From Methylococcus sp. UBA6136 (GTDB lineage Bacteria; Pseudomonadota; Gammaproteobacteria; Methylococcales; Methylococcaceae), in assembly GCA_002423305.1 (NCBI GenBank), contig DIVI01000176.1, forward strand, positions 1-9,175: a DNA stretch of 9,175 bases, given 5' to 3'. Position 1 is the stretch's first letter; each line of letters opens with the position of its first letter. Both the position numbers and the translations under genes were made by a program. The notes beneath the pieces were generated by a model, which worked only from the letters and a program-made list of their open reading frames with translations, ran no database searches and was not told the origin of the DNA. Positions 1 to 5,449 of this stretch are shown piece by piece.

Positions 1-144
1 AAGGAGTATGGCTATGACTTCTTCAAGGTAGACGCCATGCTGTTCAGCCCCGCCAAAGTGATTGTGACAGCCGTTGAATCCGGTCACAGTTTCCATGCGG
101 GCTCACTGGACGAAGCCTTGCTTGATCGTTCTTTTGGCGAATAG
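1..144 (+). CDS. mch: Methenyltetrahydromethanopterin cyclohydrolase, C-terminal end (partial)
   Basis: Only the last 47 codons are inside the window, read in frame 1 and ending in TAG at 142-144. The translated tail contains the stretch YGYDFFKVDAMLFSPAKV, then VTAVESG and LDEALLDRSFG, which I recognise as the conserved C-terminus of Mch. The enzyme interconverts methenyl-H4MPT and formyl-H4MPT in the cytoplasm, in the middle of the oxidative formaldehyde pathway of methylotrophs. The stop codon overlaps the GTG start of the next gene by one base, so the downstream ATP-grasp gene is probably translated from the same message. In several methylotrophs mch is followed by the orf5 and orf7 type genes, as here. 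The 5' end, promoter and active site lie outside the window. Confidence 0.88.
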   Translation, partial: KEYGYDFFKVDAMLFSPAKVIVTAVESGHSFHAGSLDEALLDRSFGE

Positions 145-1058
145 TGGGCCGGATTGCCGTCATTACCGACGACCCGGGCTGGCACGGCAAGCGCCTGCGC
201 GAGACCTTTGCAGGCCGAGGCTTTGAAGCCCGCTTTCTGAGCCTGACCGCCTGTCAGCTCAACCTGCATGAGGATGAATTGCCCGTTCTTCTGCCGGGTT
301 TCGAAGAGAGACTCCCGGACGGCGTGTTCGTCCGTGGGGTGCCCGGCGGAACGCTTGAGCAAGTCGTCCTTTACCTCGGCATTCTCCACGCCCTGAAATT
401 ACTGGGGGTACCTGTGTATAACGATGGCCATGCCATTGAACGCACGGTGGACAAGGGCATGACCAGTTATCTGCTGAAACGGGCCGGCATCGCGACGCCA
501 CCCGCCTGGGTGTTGACGGATGCCGAGCGGGCACGCTCGATTGCCGAGCGGGAACTGCGGCAGGGTCACAGCGTGGTGTCCAAACCCCTATTCGGCTCAC
601 AGGGAGCCGGGCTACGCCGCTATGACAGCCTGAAGGATCTGGCCGGATTTTCCGATGACGATGGCGTTTTCTACCTGCAGCGCTACATCCATTCCGGTGA
701 TTCAGCGCATGACTTTCGGGTCTTCGTCATCGCAGGGAAAACCGTAGCGGCCATGAAAAGGTGCGGGGTGACCTGGCTGAACAACGTCCATCAAGGCGCT
801 CATTGCGAACCGGTGCACCTGGAGGACCTCAGGCTTTGCCGGCTCGCGGAGGATGCCGTCAGGGCTCTCGACATGAATTACGCGGGCGTCGACATCATCC
901 GTGACGAGCATGGTCGGTATTCGGTCCTCGAAATCAACAGCATCCCCGCATGGAAGGGCCTGCAAGGAGTGACTGAGATCGACATCGCTGAACGGCTGGT
1001 GGAGGATTTTCTCTCTCACGCCACCCTGAGCGTTCCCCAATCCCTGCGCGTCCAGTGA
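144..1058 (+). CDS. RimK-type ATP-grasp ligase of the H4MPT/methylofuran island (orf5 type)
   Basis: A 304-residue protein of the ATP-grasp superfamily, closest in style to RimK/MptN alpha-L-glutamate ligases. Visible motifs are the nucleotide-binding loop KPLFGSQGAG (147-156), QRYI (179-182), DFRVFV (190-195), NNVHQGA (213-219) and the Mg-binding end VLEINSIPAWKGLQG (261-275, with E263 and N265). This family forms amide bonds by ATP-dependent acyl-phosphate chemistry, often adding glutamate. Bacterial methylofuran is reported to carry a long alpha/gamma-linked glutamate chain, while bacterial dephospho-H4MPT lacks the archaeal glutamate-containing tail. A role in methylofuran glutamylation is therefore my inference; an H4MPT-related ligation is the alternative. 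The GTG start overlaps the mch stop by one base and has no clear Shine-Dalgarno, and the TGA overlaps the next GTG by four bases, so coupled translation is likely. The fold call is firm; the substrate is not. Confidence 0.85.
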   Translation: MGRIAVITDDPGWHGKRLRETFAGRGFEARFLSLTACQLNLHEDELPVLLPGFEERLPDGVFVRGVPGGTLEQVVLYLGILHALKLLGVPVYNDGHAIERTVDKGMTSYLLKRAGIATPPAWVLTDAERARSIAERELRQGHSVVSKPLFGSQGAGLRRYDSLKDLAGFSDDDGVFYLQRYIHSGDSAHDFRVFVIAGKTVAAMKRCGVTWLNNVHQGAHCEPVHLEDLRLCRLAEDAVRALDMNYAGVDIIRDEHGRYSVLEINSIPAWKGLQGVTEIDIAERLVEDFLSHATLSVPQSLRVQ

Positions 1059-1921
1059 CCGGGCTCGCTGACAGCAGACGCCGGGATTTCGCATTCGACG
1101 CCTATCTCTGGGCCTGCGAGCTTGAACTGCGGGCCTATAAGCCCGGCAATGTCAGCCTCCATTCCGAGGGCCACGACATGACCGTAGAGGATTTTCGTCG
1201 CAGTGCCCGTATGAGTGCGCCTTTCCTCGCCGATCCAGCCGCCTCGTTGGGGCAAAAAATATTCCGGGCCATCGAGGCCACCCGCGACGCCGTGGGGTGC
1301 AACACCAACCTTGGCATCGTGCTGTTGGCAGCCCCCCTGATCCAGGCCTTTCTGAGTCCAGTTCGGAAAAAGTCCTTAGAGTGTGCCGTGAAGGCCACTC
1401 TACAAAACACCAACGTGGACGATGCGGAATGGGTCTATCGGGCCATTCGCCTGGCGCAGCCGGCAGGGCTTGGCGAGGCGCCGGAAGAGGATGTCAGCAA
1501 GCCACCCGGTGTAAATCTCCTTGAAGCCATGCAGCTCGCGGCCAAGCGAGACAGCATCGCCCGTCAGTATGCTAATTCCTTTGCTGATGTTTTCCACGTG
1601 GCTGTTCCGTTGTATCATGCCGAGTTATCCCGCTGGGATGACGATGAAGAATGGGCGGCGGTGGGGGTATTTGTCGGGATCATCTCCCGCTACGCGGATA
1701 GCCACATCGAACGAAAGTATGGAGCGGAGTGTTCGCGGCAAATCTCAAACCGGATGAGTGAGGTTGGGCGTATGCTTTTCGCAAACCAGTTGGCCCAAAA
1801 AAACCTGGATGTGCTCAAGGAGGCGGACTTGGAGTTCAAATCCCGGGGGATCAATCCAGGGACAACAGCCGATTTGACGGTGGCGACCTTGTTGGCCGCT
1901 CGACTGGAGAATCAATACTGA
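1055..1921 (+). CDS. CitG/MdcB-like (triphosphoribosyl-dephospho-CoA synthase family) protein of the C1 island (orf7 type)
   Basis: A 288-residue, mostly helical protein of the triphosphoribosyl-dephospho-CoA synthase family. The family signatures are visible in divergent form: KPGNVSLHSEGHDM (29-42), NTNLGI (83-88, where CitG has NTHKG), HIERKYG (217-223) and SRGINPGTTADLTVATLL (263-280, the counterpart of the C-terminal glycine/ADL motif). CitG and MdcB attach ATP-derived ribose to dephospho-CoA with loss of adenine, to build the citrate or malonate lyase prosthetic group. No lyase genes are present here, and homologues of this variant are known from methylotroph H4MPT islands (orf7), so the job is probably in C1-cofactor synthesis. 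The exact reaction is unknown to me. The GTG start lies in a 4-base GTGA overlap with the upstream ligase. The TGA at 1919-1921 closes the mch-orf5-orf7 unit, and the fae leader follows. Confidence 0.82.
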   Translation: MTGLADSRRRDFAFDAYLWACELELRAYKPGNVSLHSEGHDMTVEDFRRSARMSAPFLADPAASLGQKIFRAIEATRDAVGCNTNLGIVLLAAPLIQAFLSPVRKKSLECAVKATLQNTNVDDAEWVYRAIRLAQPAGLGEAPEEDVSKPPGVNLLEAMQLAAKRDSIARQYANSFADVFHVAVPLYHAELSRWDDDEEWAAVGVFVGIISRYADSHIERKYGAECSRQISNRMSEVGRMLFANQLAQKNLDVLKEADLEFKSRGINPGTTADLTVATLLAARLENQY

Positions 1922-1941
1922 AACGCGAGATTTCAGATTCA

Positions 1942-1968
1942 TTGAGATCTTAGGACTCAAACAATAAA
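1942..1968 (+). promoter_or_regulatory. Candidate sigma-70-like promoter for fae
   Basis: In the 85-base gap between the orf7-type gene and the first fae start, TTGAGA (1942-1947) is a fair -35 match. AATAAA (1963-1968) is a 4-of-6 -10 match at a 15-base spacing, and TAAAGC at 1965-1970 gives 17 bases but a weaker match. The -35 hexamer overlaps a TTGAG/CTCAA inverted repeat (1942-1946 and 1956-1960). A dedicated promoter would make sense because Fae is usually very abundant in methylotrophs. The match is weak, so this is only a candidate; fae may also be reached by readthrough from mch. Confidence 0.28.
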
Positions 1969-1990
1969 GCAGACAGTATCCCTTGTCTGC
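1969..1990 (+). repeat. Perfect 7-bp inverted repeat / 5' leader hairpin upstream of fae
   Basis: GCAGACA at 1969-1975 is exactly mirrored by TGTCTGC at 1984-1990 around an 8-base loop. It ends three bases before the GGGGAG ribosome-binding sequence of the first possible fae start. There is no T-run after it, so it does not look like an intrinsic terminator. It could be an operator, an mRNA 5' stability hairpin, or a structure that affects access to the first ribosome-binding site. The repeat itself is directly visible; its function is inference. Confidence 0.6.
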
Positions 1991-1992
1991 AC

Positions 1993-1998
1993 GGGGAG
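1993..1998 (+). promoter_or_regulatory. Shine-Dalgarno for the upstream in-frame fae ATG (2007)
   Basis: GGGGAG at 1993-1998 stands 8 bases before ATG 2007, which opens a frame running straight into fae. It supports translation from a start 20 codons upstream of the conventional Fae start. Confidence 0.5.
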
Positions 1999-2054
1999 AC
2001 ATTACAATGTCGATACTTCAGAAATTCTTTTCTTTTTTCAACAACGATAATACC

Positions 2055-2059
2055 GAGGA
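2055..2059 (+). promoter_or_regulatory. Shine-Dalgarno deciding the conventional fae start (2067)
   Basis: GAGGA at 2055-2059 stands 7 bases before ATG 2067. This ATG gives a 170-residue protein starting MGKINKLLVGEAL, which aligns with the N-terminus of known Fae proteins, so I take it as the main start. Confidence 0.55.
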
Positions 2060-2066
2060 CTTAGTC

Positions 2067-2579
2067 ATGGGAAAAATCAACAAACTGCTGGTCGGTGAAG
2101 CGCTGGTCGGTGACGGCAACGAAGTCGCCCATATCGACCTGATCATGGGTCCGCGTGGCAGCGCCGCAGAAACCGCGTTCGCCAACTGCGTCACCAACAA
2201 CAAGGATGGTTTCACCAGCCTGCTGGCGGTTGTTGCACCGAACCTGCTGTGCAAGCCCGCTACCGTCATGTTCAACAAGGTCACCATCAAGAACGGCAAG
2301 CAGGCCGTGCAGATGTTTGGTCCGGCTCAGCGAGGTGTCGCTATGGCTGTCGCCGATTGCGTTGAAGACGGCACCATTCCGGCTGACGAAGCGGATGACC
2401 TGTTCATCTGCGTCGGCGTTTTCATTCACTGGTTGGCTGAAGACGACGCCAAGATCCAGGACTACAACTACGAAGCCACCAAGACCTCCATCAAGCGCGC
2501 TGTCGCTGGTGAGCCGAAGGCCGCTGACGTGGTTGCAAGAAAGGCCGCTGAAGGTCATCCCTTCGCAGCTCACAAGTAA
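2067..2579 (+). CDS. fae: Formaldehyde-activating enzyme (5,6,7,8-tetrahydromethanopterin hydro-lyase)
   Basis: A 170-residue protein, the standard length for Fae. It carries the family blocks VGEALVGDGNEVAHIDL (9-25, with the conserved H22), MGPRGSAAETAF (27-38), FTSLLAVVAPNLLCKPATVMFNKVT, AVQMFGPAQRGVAMAV, IPADEADDL, VFIHW, NYEATK and a HPFAAHK tail. Fae is a cytoplasmic homopentamer that speeds condensation of formaldehyde with (dephospho-)H4MPT to give methylene-H4MPT, the entry step of H4MPT-linked formaldehyde oxidation. The start at 2067 is chosen on family alignment and on GAGGA seven bases upstream. An in-frame ATG at 2007, with its own GGGGAG, would add 20 residues (MSILQKFFSFFNNDNTEDLV), so a longer form or a two-start gene is possible. 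The gene has its own leader upstream and a strong terminator just downstream, so it looks monocistronic, apart from possible readthrough from mch. Confidence 0.97.
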   Translation: MGKINKLLVGEALVGDGNEVAHIDLIMGPRGSAAETAFANCVTNNKDGFTSLLAVVAPNLLCKPATVMFNKVTIKNGKQAVQMFGPAQRGVAMAVADCVEDGTIPADEADDLFICVGVFIHWLAEDDAKIQDYNYEATKTSIKRAVAGEPKAADVVARKAAEGHPFAAHK

Positions 2580-2589
2580 GGGCTACTGA

Positions 2590-2627
2590 AAAACGCTGCC
2601 TCGTCTAGGCGGGGCAGCGTTTTTTTT
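2590..2627 (+). terminator. Intrinsic terminator after fae, probably bidirectional
   Basis: The stem pairs CGCTGCC (2594-2600) with GGCAGCG (2613-2619), extended by flanking A/T pairs. A run of eight T follows at 2620-2627 on the plus strand. The five A residues just before the stem (2589-2593) give a T-run on the minus strand as well, so the same hairpin can stop the HisA-like transcript arriving from the other side. It sits 10 bases after the fae stop and about 47 bases after the minus-strand stop. Confidence 0.9.
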
Positions 2628-2673
2628 CGCCTGTCGATCAGCGATCCGACGCGGGCTGCAGGCATCCGGCCAT

Positions 2674-3372
2674 TCAACCCTGATTGAAGCGATTCAATGT
2701 ATCTCGGCCAATTGCGCCATTATGGAATGCGCTGGCAACCAGCACCGCTGCCACCCCGATTTCCAGCAGATCATCCAGATCCTGTGCATGCCGAATACCA
2801 CCGGCGGCCACGAAATGATGTGCGGGATACTGCTCGATAAAGTGCGCTGCTTGCGAAAAATCGGGGCCATCGAAACTGCCGACCCGAGAAAGATTCATCA
2901 GAATGACGCGTCCAGGCCAGAGATCCACCGTTTTGAGAATGCTCAGTGGTCCAACCAGCTGGCCGTCCCGAAAATCCAGTGAAAGGATGTAAGGTCGACC
3001 CGTTAGAGCCAACCCCTCCAGTGTTTTTTCGGTCATGGACTCACTGCCGATGACCGACACCACCTGCTCACAGGTAGAATCGGTCTTTCGCCCCATGGAC
3101 GGTAGCCCACGGTCCATCCAGAAATGGAGATGAGGAAAGGTAGCCGCCAGATGTTCGATCACAGCCATCTGGGGACTTATCCCCATCAGGGCGTCGAGAT
3201 CCGCAACATAAACCGTTTTGAAATTCCCGAGCTTGAGCAAACCCCGAACCACGGAGACGGGGCTGGGGTCTGGGCTAAGCGGGCTTTTTATGGGCTGATA
3301 GGCCTGACGCTGGCCTCGTAGGGCGTGTACCACTTGCCCAGCCATGACATCGATTACAGGAATGATTTCCAC
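2674..3372 (-). CDS. HisA/HisF-like TIM-barrel protein of the C1-cofactor island
   Basis: A 232-residue protein with HisA architecture. The N-terminus MEIIPVIDVMAGQVV matches the first strand of HisA, including the catalytic-type Asp8. VADLDAL (56-62), VIGSES (107-112) and LSLDFRDGQLVG (130-141, with Asp133) follow the usual order. VAAGGIRHAQDL (188-199) and VLVASAFHNGAI (210-221) are the two phosphate-binding loops near the C-terminus. True HisA isomerises ProFAR in histidine synthesis. Here there are no other his genes, and HisA-like paralogues of this kind occur in methanogens and H4MPT-using bacteria, so a role in H4MPT or methylofuran synthesis is more likely; the substrate is unknown. 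Housekeeping HisA cannot be fully excluded. The GTG start is fixed by the HisA N-terminal motif and lies 2 bases from the GTG of the divergent ligase gene. No clear Shine-Dalgarno is visible. It is the only reversed gene here. Confidence 0.82.
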   Translation of the reverse strand: MEIIPVIDVMAGQVVHALRGQRQAYQPIKSPLSPDPSPVSVVRGLLKLGNFKTVYVADLDALMGISPQMAVIEHLAATFPHLHFWMDRGLPSMGRKTDSTCEQVVSVIGSESMTEKTLEGLALTGRPYILSLDFRDGQLVGPLSILKTVDLWPGRVILMNLSRVGSFDGPDFSQAAHFIEQYPAHHFVAAGGIRHAQDLDDLLEIGVAAVLVASAFHNGAIGRDTLNRFNQG

Positions 3373-3374
3373 TT

Positions 3375-4379
3375 GTGAAGACCGTGAAGCTTCTGGTTTA
3401 TGAACATATTACCGGGGGCGGCATGACGACAGCACCCAGCTCCTCATTGGTCAGGGAGGGCGATGCCATGCTCTTCGCTTTACTCAAGGATCTCGCCGAT
3501 ATTCCCGGCCTGTCCCTCCTGGCTTTACGGGACAGCCGGCTGGCCCGTTCGACCCACGCAGCACCGACCGTCGATTGGATGGATGTCGAACCGAATAACG
3601 AAATTATGAGCCGTCTGCAATGCGCCATCGAACAAGTGGATGCCGTCTGGCCGATAGCGCCCGAGACGGGAGGAGTGCTTGAATCCATTTGTGCCCTGGC
3701 CAAAGACAAGGGGAAAGCCTTGCTGAATACCCAGGCCGATGGTGTCCGCTTGGCGGCCAGCAAACTTTTGACAGCGACCCGGCTTCGCGACAAGGGCGCT
3801 CCTGTTGTCCCCACCCAGCGTTGGCAATCCCCATCAGCTCATCCACCTTTCCCCTTTCCGATGGTTATCAAAGCCGATGATGGCGTAGGCTGCGAGGATA
3901 CCCGGATTATTGCGAATGCCCTGCACTGGGATGAATTTACCGGCCATGACCACTCGGGGGACTGGGCCATTCAACCCCTGCTGGATGGGGAGAGCCTGAG
4001 TCTCTGCGGGCTGTTTGCGAAGGGCCAGGCGATCCTCCTAAGCGTTAATCGCCAGCATATTCAGCAACAGGGCAATACTTTTAGGCTGAACGGCTGTAGC
4101 GTGAATGTAATCAGGGACGAAAACGGCATTTTCTTCGGCCTGATCCGGCAAATAGCCGCGGCGATTCCCGAATTATGGGGCTACAACGGTGTGGATTTGA
4201 TCAGAAACAAGGAGGGAATTCATGTGCTGGAAATCAATCCTCGACTTACCTCGTCCTACGCGGGACTACGGGCTGCGCTGGGGGTCAACCCGGCCCAGCT
4301 TGTGATTGACCTTTTTGATTCCGGACACTTGCCCCAACTGGCCGAACGGCCAGCCCATCCCATTGAAGTGACATGGTAG
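3375..4379 (+). CDS. MfnD-like ATP-grasp ligase (probable methylofuran biosynthesis)
   Basis: A 334-residue ATP-grasp protein, distinct from the orf5-type ligase upstream. Its N-terminus reads KLLVYEHITGGG, a motif of the MfnD-like group. It then has KADDGVGCEDT (166-176), GESLSLCGLF (205-214), GYNGVDLI (269-276) and the metal-binding end VLEINPRLTSSYAGL (284-298). In methanogens MfnD joins glutamate to tyramine to make gamma-glutamyltyramine; bacterial methylofuran is reported to contain tyrosine in that position, so this enzyme may glutamylate a tyrosine-derived unit. That substrate is inference from family and neighbours. The GTG at 3375 is used here; a second GTG at 3384 would give MKLLVYEHITGGG, which fits the family equally well. 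AGGA (3358-3361) is the best upstream ribosome-binding sequence but sits 13 bases away. The start region and any promoter overlap the divergent HisA-like gene. The stop overlaps the next ATG by 7 bases. Confidence 0.82.
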   Translation: MKTVKLLVYEHITGGGMTTAPSSSLVREGDAMLFALLKDLADIPGLSLLALRDSRLARSTHAAPTVDWMDVEPNNEIMSRLQCAIEQVDAVWPIAPETGGVLESICALAKDKGKALLNTQADGVRLAASKLLTATRLRDKGAPVVPTQRWQSPSAHPPFPFPMVIKADDGVGCEDTRIIANALHWDEFTGHDHSGDWAIQPLLDGESLSLCGLFAKGQAILLSVNRQHIQQQGNTFRLNGCSVNVIRDENGIFFGLIRQIAAAIPELWGYNGVDLIRNKEGIHVLEINPRLTSSYAGLRAALGVNPAQLVIDLFDSGHLPQLAERPAHPIEVTW

Positions 4380-5449
4380 TCCAACGGATAACCCCCCCCA
4401 TCATGGGCTGGGATATTGGCGGCGCCCACCTGAAGGCCGTCAGATTGAACAGCCACGGGCTGGTCGATTTCTCCCGGCAGGAGCCCTGCCCGCTTTGGCA
4501 AGGCCTGGACCAGCTGGAACATGCGCTAACCCGGATATTTTCCGCCCTCCCCGGTGATCTGCCGGATCAACATGCCCTCACCATGACCGGTGAACTGGCA
4601 GATAATTTTTCCTCCCGCATGGAAGGTGTCATGGCGCTGACGGCCACCCTGTCGGGTCGGTTGGGGACCGGGCGCGTCAAGGTCTTTGCGGGTAAAACTC
4701 CACTGATTCCGGCCGAAGACCTTGATCTGAAGGATGCACCCAAAGTAGCGTCGGCCAACTGGCTAGCTAGCGGGCTTTGGGCTGCTACCCGCATCAAGGA
4801 GGCCCTATTCATGGATGTGGGCAGTACGACCACGGATCTCCTGACCATTTGCGGGCATCAGGCAACCCACCGTGGCTATACCGACAGCGAACGAATGGGC
4901 TACGATGAACTCGTTTACTCTGGGGTCGTCAGAACGCCCGCCATGATGCTGAGTCGCCGGGCGCCGCTGGCAGGCATCTGGTCTGGCGTCATGGCGGAAT
5001 TCTTTGCTACCGCTTCAGATATTTACCGCTTGACGGGAGAATTGCCAGAGCATGCCGATCAAATGCCCACTGCTGATCAGGGACCCAAGACCCGGGAAGG
5101 AAGCCGCCAGCGACTGGCTCGGCAATTCGGACGAGATGCCGAAACACTGCCGGACAATAGGTGGCAAAGCCTGGCCTTCTATCTGCGTGAGCGTCAGCTG
5201 ATGACCCTGCAGGATGCCCTGGAATTGCAGCTTTCGCGCAATCTGATAGGCGAATCCGCTCCCCTGATTGGGGCGGGCGTAGGCAGATTTTTGGTCAAGG
5301 TTCTGGCTACCCGACTTCAGCGACCCTATATGGATTTTGGCGATCTGTTTACAAGCACCAGTCCCCCCACCGATTTTCAAATTGCTGATTGCGGCCCCGC
5401 CGCGGCTGTTGCCTGCCTGGCGCATAGGGAAATTGTCCTGCCTCCATGA
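4373..5449 (+). CDS. H4MPT-linked C1 transfer pathway protein, MfnF-like (hydantoinase/ASKHA fold)
   Basis: A 358-residue protein with ASKHA/hydantoinase-A type motifs: MGWDIGGAHLKAVRL (11-25, first phosphate loop), MTGELADNF (71-79), ASANWLASG (127-135), MDVGSTTTDLL (147-157, second phosphate loop), YSGVVRTP (182-189) and GAGVGRFLVKVL (300-311). This combination matches the family annotated as 'H4MPT-linked C1 transfer pathway protein', which follows H4MPT use across archaea and bacteria. In Methanocaldococcus, MfnF (MJ1427) couples the furan-methyl diphosphate to gamma-glutamyltyramine to form the methanofuran core. I believe, from memory, that MfnF belongs to this same family, which would make this the bacterial coupling enzyme. 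The ATG at 4373 overlaps the upstream ligase by 7 bases; ATG 4403 (MGWDIGG) is an alternative with no better ribosome-binding site. The TGA is in a 4-base ATGA overlap with pabB. Confidence 0.83.
   Translation: MVVQRITPPIMGWDIGGAHLKAVRLNSHGLVDFSRQEPCPLWQGLDQLEHALTRIFSALPGDLPDQHALTMTGELADNFSSRMEGVMALTATLSGRLGTGRVKVFAGKTPLIPAEDLDLKDAPKVASANWLASGLWAATRIKEALFMDVGSTTTDLLTICGHQATHRGYTDSERMGYDELVYSGVVRTPAMMLSRRAPLAGIWSGVMAEFFATASDIYRLTGELPEHADQMPTADQGPKTREGSRQRLARQFGRDAETLPDNRWQSLAFYLRERQLMTLQDALELQLSRNLIGESAPLIGAGVGRFLVKVLATRLQRPYMDFGDLFTSTSPPTDFQIADCGPAAAVACLAHREIVLPP

Noticed and set aside
2088..2115. Direct repeat CTGGTCGGTGA, twice, near the start of fae.
   Set aside because: It is fully explained by the conserved protein repeat LLVGEALVGDG of Fae.
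2061..2573. Minus-strand open frame of about 170 codons opposite fae.
   Set aside because: It mirrors the fae coding region exactly and has no recognisable domain; it is a shadow of a highly biased coding sequence.
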